64,000 nucleotides of DNA. It comes from Kallipyga gabonensis (lineage in GTDB: Bacteria; Bacillota; Clostridia; Tissierellales; Peptoniphilaceae). The position numbers and the translations under genes were made by a program. Shown piece by piece: positions 52,905 through 61,442 of the stretch (positions are counted from its first letter, which is position 1; every line of letters begins with the position of its first letter). The stretch lies in NCBI RefSeq assembly GCF_001286805.1, contig NZ_CXYV01000001.1, positions 124,001 to 188,000 of the forward strand, read 5' to 3'. The notes under the pieces were generated by a model. The model worked only from the letters and a program-made list of their open reading frames with translations, had not been told where the DNA came from and did no database searches.

Positions 52905-53048
52905 ACCTCTGGCCAGCAGCCCCTTTTTCTCCGATTTTAGCAGACTAGGGGAAGGTGTGAATCCCCCTGTTCCCAGATTCCGCCAATTGAGGGGGCTAAT
53001 GATGGCCGCCCTCTCCGCCGATTCTGCCAAATGAGGGGGCTCCACAGG
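52905..53048. repeat. Hairpin repeat array D (about three degenerate units)
   Basis: AGGGG / CCCCCT-type stems begin at 52948, 52990 and 53033 (42-43 bases apart), with a partial earlier unit from 52905. The linkers (ATTCCGCCAATTG, GATTCTGCCAAATG) are the reverse complement of the array B type CATTTGGCGGAAT. Lies between the MFS gene and the pyk terminator. Confidence 0.75.
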
Positions 53049-53125
53049 ATCCAAAGGACCCACAGGACCCGCACTGCGCCTGCAGCCCCCTGACTCCACA
53101 CTGCCTCCTCTCCCCCACACCCCAA

Positions 53126-53195
53126 ATAAAAAGGCACCCCCGTCCAAGCGCATGCAAATTCCGAAGGAATTTGCCTAAGCGCGGGCGGGGGTGTC
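53126..53195. terminator. Long hairpin terminator of pyk
   Basis: Very long imperfect stem: outer GACACCCCC with GGGGGTG, middle GCGC / GCGC, inner GCAAATTCC / GGAATTTGC, loop TTC. T-runs on both sides make it bidirectional. Begins four bases after the pyk stop. Confidence 0.92.
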
Positions 53196-53198
53196 TTT

Positions 53199-54959
53199 TT
53201 AGAATACGGTTGATTCGCCTTTATAGACGATCCCTGTGGCGGCGTCCACAGTGATGGTTTCGCCTTCCTGGATGGACCGGCTGGCGTTGTGGGCTCCGAT
53301 GATGGTGGGTTTGCCATAGTGGAGTCCAACGATGGCGGCGTGGGAGGTGAGGCCTCCCTCTTCCACGATGACGGCGGCCGCCTGGTTGATGTAGGGGATG
53401 AGGTCGGCTCCGGTGAAGCGGGCGACCAGGATGTCTCCTTCCTGGAAGCGACCTTCCAGATCCTTGGCGGTCGAGCCGAGGACGGCCTTGCCGACAACGG
53501 ATTTCTTGCCTATCCCCTGGCCCATGACCAGGATGTTGCCGATGGTGTGGACCTTGATCATATTGGTTTCAGACCCGAAGCCGGAGGGGATGCCGGCGGT
53601 GAGAATGATTTGGTCGCCTTCTTTGACCAGGTGGGTCTTGAGAGCGGCATAGATGGATTGGTCGACCAGCTCATCCGTTTCCGGAGAATTGGGAGCCGTC
53701 ATGGGAGTAACCCCCCACACCAGGGAAAGCTGGTGGTAGGTTTGGATGTCCGGAGTCACTGCAATGATGGGGATGATGGGGCGATACTTGGAGATTTGGC
53801 GGGCGGTAAAACCGGAAGAGGTCGCTGCGACAATGGCCTGGCAGACGATCTGTTGGGCGATCATGACGGTGGACCGGGCAATGGCCGAAGAGGTGTTGGG
53901 TGAGACCCAGGAGGACCGGTCGGAAATGGAGTTGAGGAAGTCCGGGGACTTCTCCACTGTCTCGGCGATCTGCCGCATCTGGCGGACGGATTCCACAGGG
54001 TACTTGCCGGCAGCGGTTTCCCCGGAAAGCATGATAGCATCGGATCCATCCAGGATGGCGTTGGCCACATCGTTGACCTCAGCCCGGGTGGGTCGAGGGT
54101 TCCGAGACATGGAGTCCAGCATCTGAGTGGCGGTGATGACGGGCTTGCCGGCATTGTTCGCCATCCGGATGATCTTTTTTTGGACAATCGGGACGTCCTG
54201 GGTGGGAATTTCCACACCCAGGTCGCCGCGAGCCACCATAATCCCGTCGCAGGAATGAAGAATCTCCTCCAGATTATCCACCCCTTGGGCACTCTCAATC
54301 TTGGCAAGAATCTGGATCCCTGAGCCACCATTATCTTCCAGGAGTCGTCGGATTTCGATGACATCCTCCGGAGAACGAATAAAAGAAGCAAAAATCATGT
54401 CTACTCCGGCTTCAATGCCGAAAAGAATGTCTGACTTATCCTGTTCAGTGATGGCAGGTAGCTTGACGTTGGTTCCGGGAACATTGACCCCCTTATGGTC
54501 AGAAATTGCCCCATAGTTCTGGGCAACACAGTGAATGTCCGTCCCCTCTTCCACAGACTGGACTTGAAGTTCGACCAGACCATCATCCACCAAAATCCGG
54601 GATCCCGGTTTAACGTCTTTAGGCAAGCCCTCATATGTAATGGAAATTTCTTCTCTCGTCCCTTCCACTCTTCGAGTGGTCAGGGTAATTCTATCCCCCT
54701 GTTCGAGGTTGACAGGCCGGTGGTCCTTAAAGGTGCCCAAACGGATCTCCGGTCCCTTGGTATCCAGAGCAATGGCCACGGGGACTTTCATTTCCTGACG
54801 AAGTTTTTTAACCGTTTCGATTTTTCGACGGTGCTCTTCATGGGTTCCATGAGAAAAGTTAAGCCGGGCGACATTCATCCCCTCATTAATGAGGGCCCGA
54901 AGGACGTCCGGAGATTCTGAGGCGGGACCAATCGTACAAACGACTTTGGTATTTTTCAT
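53199..54959 (-). CDS. pyk: Pyruvate kinase with C-terminal PEP-utiliser domain
   Basis: Makes ATP and pyruvate from phosphoenolpyruvate. About 586 residues: N-terminal NTKVVCTIGPASESPDVL, the active-site stretch LGVEIPTQDVPIVQKKIIR and TATQMLDSMSRNPRPTRAEV, SDAIMLSGETAAGKYPVE, then the allosteric domain and, from about residue 490, an extra PEP-utiliser mobile domain (GGLTSHAAIVGLHYGKPTII), as in Bacillus and other Firmicutes. The ATG at 54959 has AAAGGAG seven bases upstream; the longer frame to 55019 is not needed. Partner of pfkA in one operon. Confidence 0.96.
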   Translation of the reverse strand: MKNTKVVCTIGPASESPDVLRALINEGMNVARLNFSHGTHEEHRRKIETVKKLRQEMKVPVAIALDTKGPEIRLGTFKDHRPVNLEQGDRITLTTRRVEGTREEISITYEGLPKDVKPGSRILVDDGLVELQVQSVEEGTDIHCVAQNYGAISDHKGVNVPGTNVKLPAITEQDKSDILFGIEAGVDMIFASFIRSPEDVIEIRRLLEDNGGSGIQILAKIESAQGVDNLEEILHSCDGIMVARGDLGVEIPTQDVPIVQKKIIRMANNAGKPVITATQMLDSMSRNPRPTRAEVNDVANAILDGSDAIMLSGETAAGKYPVESVRQMRQIAETVEKSPDFLNSISDRSSWVSPNTSSAIARSTVMIAQQIVCQAIVAATSSGFTARQISKYRPIIPIIAVTPDIQTYHQLSLVWGVTPMTAPNSPETDELVDQSIYAALKTHLVKEGDQIILTAGIPSGFGSETNMIKVHTIGNILVMGQGIGKKSVVGKAVLGSTAKDLEGRFQEGDILVARFTGADLIPYINQAAAVIVEEGGLTSHAAIVGLHYGKPTIIGAHNASRSIQEGETITVDAATGIVYKGESTVF

Positions 54960-55018
54960 TAGGGCTCCTTTCTCTCTAACAAACTCTTGATGATAAAAAA
55001 CAGCAAGGCCTTCCGGCA

Positions 55019-55978
55019 TCAGCTGGACAGCATACCGGTGAGCTCATAAACCGATTCATTGAAAACATGGGGGACACGAACAGCCTCCGAGATGGGCATG
55101 CGGAAAATATCCTGGCCATGGGAACCGATGGCAACCGCCGTCTCCCCGTCCACAAGGGCCTGGACTGCCTCGCTACCCATAATGCAAGCCAGCTTGGCAT
55201 CGGTGAAGGAAGGAGATCCTCCGCGTTGAACGTGACCCAGGATGGTGATCCGGGTATCCACTCCGGTGATTTCCTTGATGGTCTTCCCCATTTCATATGG
55301 CTCCCCCACTCCTTCAGCCAGGACAATGATGTGGTGGCGTTTCCCCCGGAGCTTGCCCCGGATGATGCGGTCAGTAATCATCTGAATGTCAAAGTCATGT
55401 TCCGGGACAATGACAGACTCAGCCCCGCCTCCCAAGCCGGCGTAGAGAGCGATGTCCCCGCAATGGCGACCCATCACCTGGACAATAACGGCCCGGGCGT
55501 GGGAAGCGGAAGTATCGCGAAGCTTTCCGATGGATTCGATAACGGTCTCCACTGCCGTGTGGAAGCCGATGGTAAAGTCGGTGTAGCCCAAGTCGTTGTC
55601 GATGGTGCAGGGAACGCCTGCCGTCATAATACCCAACTTGGAGAGGGCTTCTGCCCCTTTCATGGACCCATCACCCCCCATGACGATCAGGCCGTCGATG
55701 CCGAAGCTTTTGAGGATGTTTCTTGCCTTTGCCTGGCCTTCCGGTTTCGTGAATTCTTCAGACCGGGCGGAACCCAGGATGGTCCCCCCCTTTTGAATAA
55801 TATCCGCTACCGAGGAAACATTCATCTCATAAATATCTCCCCGCATAAGACCCTCATAACCGAAGCGGATCCCCTTGACCCGGATTCCCTTGTTTAGGGC
55901 AGTCCGGGCAATGGACCGGATGCAGGCATTCATTCCTGGAGCATCTCCTCCAGAGGTTAGCATGGCAATGGTGCGCAT
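55019..55978 (-). CDS. pfkA: 6-phosphofructokinase, ATP-dependent
   Basis: Commits fructose 6-phosphate to glycolysis. 319 residues: MLTSGGDAPGMNACIRSI, GGDGS at 101-105 (Gly rather than Asp at the second variable position indicates ATP, not pyrophosphate, as phosphate donor), catalytic Asp127 in TIDNDLGYTD, MGRHCGDIALYAGLGGGAE and the effector/substrate segment LGHVQRGGSPS. AAGGAGG before the start. Ends where the pyk frame begins; dnaE precedes it. Confidence 0.97.
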   Translation of the reverse strand: MRTIAMLTSGGDAPGMNACIRSIARTALNKGIRVKGIRFGYEGLMRGDIYEMNVSSVADIIQKGGTILGSARSEEFTKPEGQAKARNILKSFGIDGLIVMGGDGSMKGAEALSKLGIMTAGVPCTIDNDLGYTDFTIGFHTAVETVIESIGKLRDTSASHARAVIVQVMGRHCGDIALYAGLGGGAESVIVPEHDFDIQMITDRIIRGKLRGKRHHIIVLAEGVGEPYEMGKTIKEITGVDTRITILGHVQRGGSPSFTDAKLACIMGSEAVQALVDGETAVAIGSHGQDIFRMPISEAVRVPHVFNESVYELTGMLSS

Positions 55979-56062
55979 TTGTCCTCCTTGTTTTCCTTAT
56001 CTCTTTTCTTCTATTTATTTCGCTCATCGTGTCTGCCGGTTTCTTGGAAAAGTTCCCCTCTC

Positions 56063-59000
56063 CTACTGAACCACCACTCTGTCAGAACCCAGGATTTTCT
56101 GAAGGGTCTGAACCAGGTCTTCACTCCCATCGACCGAAAACTTAGGATCCATGGCCACCGCCTGTCCCCGGTCGGAAAAGTAGATCATGACGGGAAGGCG
56201 GCCAGGGTGGGCAACCAGGGCCACTTTCACCCGCTGGTAGAGGACCTTGTCCTGAGAATCCATCTTGAGGAAGACCCGACTCCTGGTCAAGCCCTCCGGC
56301 GGATACATATCGTCCACAATAAGTTGGATCTTGTCATTCTGATATTGGAGACGGCCTACAAAAAGCAGGGGGGCATCCGTCACCAGGAGATCCTGCGTCT
56401 TTCGGAATATCCGGGGGAAAACCACCCCTTCCATGGTGCCGAAGAAGTCTTCGAACTGGACAAAGCACATCTTCTCCCCCTTCTTGGTCACCAGGTCCCG
56501 CCGGCCCCGAAGGATGCCGGCCATCTTGACAAAACGGCCGTCCAAACTCTGAACCCGGTCTTCCTGGAGGACTTCTTCCATGGAAAAGGTCACATGGGGA
56601 GCAAAACTATCTTTGTAGGGGGAAAGGGGGTGGTCGGTTAAGTAAATGCCCAATACTTTTTTTTCATACCCCAAAAGCTGATCTTTCGCATATTCCCTAA
56701 TCTGTTCTTCCTCGGCCGGTGCCAGGTCCATGTCCTCAAAGAGGGAAACCTGGCCGGCCAGGTTCCGCCGGCGGGAACCAACCACAGCATCCAGGGTCGT
56801 TTCCAGGTCCACCATGAGTTGGGACCGGTGGCGGCCGAAGTCATCCATGGCCCCGGCCTTGATCAGACCCTCGACAGCCTTCCGGTTCATGGCATTCTTA
56901 TCCACGGTCAGGACCCGCCGGAGATAGTCGTCCAGGTCGGTGTAGGTCCGTCCGTCCAGGTTCCGCCCGGCAACCGTAGCATCTACTAAAGCCTTGCCTA
57001 CGCCTTTGATGGCCAGGAGGCCGAAGCGGATCTTTCCTTTCTCGGCTGTAAAGTGGCCCATGGAATAGTTGACGTTGGGGCCCAGGATCTCGATCCCCAT
57101 CCGCTGGCTTTCTCGGAGGTAGAGGGCCATTTTATCATAATCCCCCATGACGGAGGTTAAAAGAGCCACCATATATTCCGTGGGATGGTAGTACTTGAGG
57201 TGGGCGGTCTGCATGGCCACATAGGCGTAGGCCACGGAGTGGGACTTGTTGAAGGCGTACTTGGCGAACTCGATCATCTGGTCGTAGATTTGGTTGGCGA
57301 TGTCGGCCGGGATCCCCTGGCGGACGCAGCCGGGGACAAGGTCCCCTTCTGCCAGGGTTGCTCCCTCTCCATCCAGGTTCCCATAGATGAAGGTCTTCCG
57401 GTTGTCCTCCATGACGGCCATCTTTTTCTTGGACATGGCTCGGCGGAGGTTGTCGGCCCCGCCCAGGGAGTAGCCGGCCAGCTGCTGGACCACCTGCATG
57501 ACCTGCTCCTGGTAGACGATGACCCCATAGGTCGACTTGAGGATGGGTTCCAGCTTGGGGTGGAGGTAGTGAACCTTGGCGGGGTCGTGGCGGGCAGCCA
57601 CATACTGGGGGATGTTGTCCATGGGCCCCGGACGAAAGAGCGCGTTGGCCGCCACCAGGTCCTCGAAGCGGTCGGGCCGAAGTTCCCGGAGGAAGTTCCG
57701 CATCCCGGTGGATTCAAATTGGAAGATTCCGATGGTCTGAGCCCGGGCAAAGTCCTTGAGGACTTCAGGGTCCTGGAGGTCAATGGCGTCGATGTCGATG
57801 ACCTCCCCGGTTGAGTTTTCCACCATCTCCAGGGTGTCCCGAATGACAGTCAGGTTCCGGAGACCCAGGAAGTCCATTTTCAGAAGACCCAGCTTCTCCA
57901 GCTCAGTCATGTTGTACTGGGTGGTCACCTGGTCCTTGGACCGGGAGAGGGGGACGAAGTGGTCGACCGCCTCCCCGGCGATAAGGACGCCGGCTGCATG
58001 AGTGGAGGTGTGGCGGGGGGTTCCCTCCAATTCCCGGGCCAGATCGATGAGCCGGTGGCTTTCAGGATCCTCCTGGTAGATCTTCTTGAAGTCAGGATCC
58101 TCTTGTATAGCTTCATTAAGGGTGATTTTCAGGGTGTCAGGGACGGCCTTGGCCACCCGGTCCACCCGGGACAGGGGGATGTCCATGACCCGGCCCACGT
58201 CCCGGATGGCGTTCTTGGCCGCCATGGTCCCGAAGGTGACGATCTGGGCGACATGGTCTTCCCCATATTTTTCTTTGACATAATCGATCACTTCATCCCG
58301 GCGGACGTAGTCGAAGTCGATGTCGATGTCCGGCATGGAGACCCGGTCAGGGTTGAGGAAGCGTTCAAAGAGGAGGTCATATTTGAGGGGGTCAATGTTG
58401 GTAATGGTGAGGGCATAGGAAACGATGGAGCCTGCAGCCGACCCCCTGCCCGGACCCACTGCAATTCCGTGGGACTTGGCATGAGCAACAAAGTCTCGAA
58501 CAATGAGGAAGTAGTCCACATAGCCCATGGATTCGATGACATCTATCTCGTGGCGAGCCCGGGTCCTGGCCTCTTCGTAGCGAGCCTGCCTTTCCGCCGG
58601 CCCCCGCGCGTAGCGGTCCTCAATCCCCTCCATAACCAGACGCTCAAAGTGGGCGACATTGGTTTCCCCGGTGGGGATGTCAAAGTGGGGCAGGTGGAGC
58701 TGGTGGAAGATAATCTCCACCCGGCAGCGGTCGGCGATCTTTTGGGTATTTTCCAGAGCTCCTTCGTAGTCATCGAAGAGGTCCCCCATTTCCTCATAAG
58801 ATTTGACGTAAAAGTCATCCGAGGGGAACTTCATCCGGTCGGTCTGGGACAGGGTCTTCCCCGTCTGAATGCAGAGGAGGGCATCATGGGCCCGGGCATC
58901 CTCCCGCCGGAGGTAGTGGCAGTCGTTGGTTGCCACCAAAGGGATCCCCGTCTCCCGGGAGATCTTGGCAAAAGTCCGGGCGATGAGAGCTTCTTCCCGG

Positions 59001-59530
59001 ATTCCATGGTCCTGGATTTCCAGGAAGAAATTATTCTTGCCGAAGATTTCCCGGTATTCCTGAGCCGTTTCCACCGCCTTTTCATAGGAAGAATCCAGAG
59101 CCCTTTGGGCACACTCCCCCTGAATACAGGCGGAGAGGGCAATCAGTCCCTGGGCGTGGGCACGAAGGATAGCCTTATCTACGTGGGGCCTGCCATGGTG
59201 GTAGCCCTTGATATAGCCTGAAGAGACGATTTTGATGAGGTTATGGTAGCCTTCATTATTTTCGGCAAGAAGAACCAAGTGGTAACGGTCCCGGGTGGAA
59301 AAGTCCTCCTGGTTCTCCGCTACATAGACTTCGCAGCCGATGATGGGGTTGATCCCTCGTTTTTTGGCCGCCTCATAAAACTGGATGGCTCCGAACATAT
59401 TGCCGTGGTCGGTGATGGCAACCGAATCCATGCCCTGGTCCAGGCAGAGATCCATTAGGTCGTCAATCTTGCAAAAGCCATCCAGCAAGGAATAGGGGGT
59501 ATGCAAGTGTAAGTGGACAAACTTTCCCAT
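56063..59530 (-). CDS. dnaE: DNA polymerase III alpha subunit DnaE
   Basis: Replicative polymerase of the DnaE1-like or DnaE type. 1155 residues: PHP domain at the start (FVHLHLHTPYSLLDGFCKID, GNMFGAIQFYEAAKKRG), the polymerase palm with MPDIDIDFDYVRRDEVIDYV and the catalytic Asp pair, FNKSHSVAYAYVAMQTAHLK, then helix-hairpin-helix and OB fold (about 980-1060). Typical dnaE-pfkA-pyk order of Gram-positive bacteria. The ribosome site AGGAGGAAGG is just past the hairpin at 59541. Confidence 0.96.
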   Translation of the reverse strand: MGKFVHLHLHTPYSLLDGFCKIDDLMDLCLDQGMDSVAITDHGNMFGAIQFYEAAKKRGINPIIGCEVYVAENQEDFSTRDRYHLVLLAENNEGYHNLIKIVSSGYIKGYHHGRPHVDKAILRAHAQGLIALSACIQGECAQRALDSSYEKAVETAQEYREIFGKNNFFLEIQDHGIREEALIARTFAKISRETGIPLVATNDCHYLRREDARAHDALLCIQTGKTLSQTDRMKFPSDDFYVKSYEEMGDLFDDYEGALENTQKIADRCRVEIIFHQLHLPHFDIPTGETNVAHFERLVMEGIEDRYARGPAERQARYEEARTRARHEIDVIESMGYVDYFLIVRDFVAHAKSHGIAVGPGRGSAAGSIVSYALTITNIDPLKYDLLFERFLNPDRVSMPDIDIDFDYVRRDEVIDYVKEKYGEDHVAQIVTFGTMAAKNAIRDVGRVMDIPLSRVDRVAKAVPDTLKITLNEAIQEDPDFKKIYQEDPESHRLIDLARELEGTPRHTSTHAAGVLIAGEAVDHFVPLSRSKDQVTTQYNMTELEKLGLLKMDFLGLRNLTVIRDTLEMVENSTGEVIDIDAIDLQDPEVLKDFARAQTIGIFQFESTGMRNFLRELRPDRFEDLVAANALFRPGPMDNIPQYVAARHDPAKVHYLHPKLEPILKSTYGVIVYQEQVMQVVQQLAGYSLGGADNLRRAMSKKKMAVMEDNRKTFIYGNLDGEGATLAEGDLVPGCVRQGIPADIANQIYDQMIEFAKYAFNKSHSVAYAYVAMQTAHLKYYHPTEYMVALLTSVMGDYDKMALYLRESQRMGIEILGPNVNYSMGHFTAEKGKIRFGLLAIKGVGKALVDATVAGRNLDGRTYTDLDDYLRRVLTVDKNAMNRKAVEGLIKAGAMDDFGRHRSQLMVDLETTLDAVVGSRRRNLAGQVSLFEDMDLAPAEEEQIREYAKDQLLGYEKKVLGIYLTDHPLSPYKDSFAPHVTFSMEEVLQEDRVQSLDGRFVKMAGILRGRRDLVTKKGEKMCFVQFEDFFGTMEGVVFPRIFRKTQDLLVTDAPLLFVGRLQYQNDKIQLIVDDMYPPEGLTRSRVFLKMDSQDKVLYQRVKVALVAHPGRLPVMIYFSDRGQAVAMDPKFSVDGSEDLVQTLQKILGSDRVVVQ

Positions 59531-59540
59531 TCCTTCCTCC

Positions 59541-59566
59541 TCTCAAAAAGGGGCCTTCCTGAGGCC
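59541..59566 (-). terminator. Terminator directly before dnaE
   Basis: Minus strand stem GGGGCCT / AGGCCCC with loop CAGGA, followed by five T and only then the dnaE ribosome site. It is placed after the zinc-ribbon gene, with no room for a promoter before dnaE. Confidence 0.8.
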
Positions 59567-59588
59567 CCGTTAGTTCATGTCATCTCAT

Positions 59589-59990
59589 TCAGGTTCTTTT
59601 TTCCATTTCATGCTTGCAGTGGGGGCAGCGAACCTTGACCTTCCCCTTCCCCTTGGGCACCCGGAGTTCCTTGCCACAGGAAGGGCAGGCAAAATAGCGG
59701 TAGCCCCCCTCGCCGAAAAGCCGGCGACGGTAGCGGGTCACCCCCTTGCGGAGGCCCATAGTCTTCCGGAGAAAAGCGGCATTTTCCCGCGACCGCTTGT
59801 CAATATCCCGGGAAAGGGACCGGTAAAAGGCATAAAAAGCCAGAGCTAAAGATAAACCGGATAGGGCCTGACTCTTGAAAATGAGGATATTCAAGAGGAT
59901 GAGGACGATGGCAAAGCCGGTGATGAATTGGTTGAGGGGGTCGCCGATATAGCGTCCCGCCATCCATTGTTGCAATTTTTCCTTCAATGT
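59589..59990 (-). CDS. Zinc-ribbon membrane protein, unknown function
   Basis: About 133 residues. Two membrane helices (about 22-38 and 43-58), a basic stretch, and a C-terminal zinc ribbon ACPSCGKELRVPKGKGKVKV continuing to RCPHCKHEM. Start taken as TTG at 59990 with AGAAGGA upstream; an earlier TTG at 60026 lacks a ribosome site. Follows the sirtuin on the same strand; a predicted role is not available. Confidence 0.7.
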   Translation of the reverse strand, partial: TLKEKLQQWMAGRYIGDPLNQFITGFAIVLILLNILIFKSQALSGLSLALAFYAFYRSLSRDIDKRSRENAAFLRKTMGLRKGVTRYRRRLFGEGGYRYFACPSCGKELRVPKGKGKVKVRCPHCKHEMEKRT

Positions 59991-60041
59991 AATTCCTTCT
60001 CTCTTCCTTACATCCCACTTTTTCAAGGGGATAGTATGGGA

Positions 60042-60782
60042 TTAATTGCCTATAGCAGGCAGGATTTCCGCAATATCGCCGTGGAGGACGTAGTCCGCCC
60101 GATGGTCAGCCGGAGTGGCTTCCCGGTTGATGAGAATCATCCGGTCTCCCCGATAATAATTGAGGAGCCCGGCCGCCGGATAGACCACCAGGGAGGTTCC
60201 TCCGACAATAAAGGTGTCGCAGGAAGCGATGGCTTCGATGGCTTGACTGAAGGCCACTTGGGGAAGGGCCTCTCCGTACAGAGTCACCGCCGCCCGAACA
60301 TCATGGCCACAGCGTGGGCAGGGATAACGACCCTTTCCTGCCATAAAATCCTCTGTGGGAACCTGATGACCGCAGTGGGGGCAGTAGATGTCGTGCATAT
60401 TTCCGTGGACCTCATAGACCTTACGGGATCCGGCTCTTTGATGGAGACCATCTATATTTTGAGTGATCACCGCTGAAAGCTTCCCTTCCTTCTCCCACTT
60501 GGCCAGCTGGAGGTGGGCTCCCGAAGGGGGAACCTGATAGGATCGGTAGCATTCCCGGGTGAAGTCGGCAAAGCCGTCCGGGTCATCCATGCAAAATTCA
60601 TGGGAAAAATAATATTCCGGTGGGTAGGGGCGGTTGGTTTTTTGATGGTAGAGGCCATTGGGGGAACGGAAGTCCGGGATTCCGGAGGCCGTAGAAACCC
60701 CTGCCCCACCAAAAAACACGATGTTTTGGGCTTGATCAATAATCGCCTTGACTTCTTCAATCGTGGATTCTTTTCCTTTCAT
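60042..60782 (-). CDS. cobB: NAD-dependent protein deacylase (sirtuin)
   Basis: Removes acyl groups from lysine using NAD+. 246 residues: GAGVSTASGIPDFRSPNGL (NAD site), QNID at 108-111, catalytic His126 in VHGNM, zinc cysteines at 134, 137, 155 and 158, and GTSLVVYPAAGLL. It lacks the paired Tyr and Arg of the desuccinylase/lipoamidase type in an obvious form, so a general deacetylase is likely. Its ATG overlaps the deoC stop by four bases. Confidence 0.94.
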   Translation of the reverse strand: MKGKESTIEEVKAIIDQAQNIVFFGGAGVSTASGIPDFRSPNGLYHQKTNRPYPPEYYFSHEFCMDDPDGFADFTRECYRSYQVPPSGAHLQLAKWEKEGKLSAVITQNIDGLHQRAGSRKVYEVHGNMHDIYCPHCGHQVPTEDFMAGKGRYPCPRCGHDVRAAVTLYGEALPQVAFSQAIEAIASCDTFIVGGTSLVVYPAAGLLNYYRGDRMILINREATPADHRADYVLHGDIAEILPAIGN

Positions 60783-61432
60783 GAGGGATCCTCCTTTGAA
60801 ACGATGGCGATGCCGGCGGAAGCCCCGATCCGGTCTGCTCCGGCCTCAATCATGGCCAGAGCCTCTTCTCGGCTATGGATCCCACCGGAAGCTTTGACCT
60901 TGGCCCTGTCGCCCACGGTTTCTTTCATGAGTCGGACATCCTCGATCCGGGCTCCGCCTGTGGAGAATCCGGTTGAGGTCTTGACAAAATCCGCCCCGGC
61001 CCGGAGAGCCGCCCGGCAGACCTCTACTTTTTCCGGATCCGTAAGAAGGCAGGTCTCCATGATGACCTTGAGGGTCTTGTTCCCGCAGGCCTCCTTCAAG
61101 GCCCGGATTTCCCCCTCCACATAGGCCATGTCTCCCGACTTGACTTTGCCGATGTTGATGACCATGTCGATCTCATCCGCCCCGTCTTGAATGGCCTGGC
61201 GGGTCTCAAAGACCTTGGCCGGGGTGGACATGGCCCCCAGGGGAAAGCCCACCACGGAGCAGGTCAGGACGTCCGACCCCTTAAGCCGGTCATGGACCCG
61301 GGCGACGTTGGCAGAGTTGACGCAGCAGGACCGGAAGCCGTATTCCAGAGCTTCCCGGCAGAGGCGGTCGATGGCCCCGTCGTCGGCATCCGGCTTGAGG
61401 AGAGTGTGGTCGATGGCCTTGGCCAGGTCCAT
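60779..61432 (-). CDS. deoC: Deoxyribose-phosphate aldolase
   Basis: Splits 2-deoxyribose 5-phosphate to acetaldehyde and glyceraldehyde 3-phosphate in nucleoside use. About 217 residues: IDHTLLKPDAD, VVGFPLGAMSTPAKVFET, INIGKVKSGDMAYVEGEI, Schiff-base lysine in DFVKTSTGFSTGGA, and VKASGGIHSREEALAMIEAG. ATG 61432 with TAAGG eight bases upstream gives the normal length. The upstream frame (to 61564) overlaps pgi and is rejected. Confidence 0.95.
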   Translation of the reverse strand: MDLAKAIDHTLLKPDADDGAIDRLCREALEYGFRSCCVNSANVARVHDRLKGSDVLTCSVVGFPLGAMSTPAKVFETRQAIQDGADEIDMVINIGKVKSGDMAYVEGEIRALKEACGNKTLKVIMETCLLTDPEKVEVCRAALRAGADFVKTSTGFSTGGARIEDVRLMKETVGDRAKVKASGGIHSREEALAMIEAGADRIGASAGIAIVSKEDPS

Positions 61433-61442
61433 ATTGCTAGCC

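Noticed and set aside
57959-59221. 420-codon frame opposite dnaE
   Set aside because: Antisense shadow of an intact dnaE.
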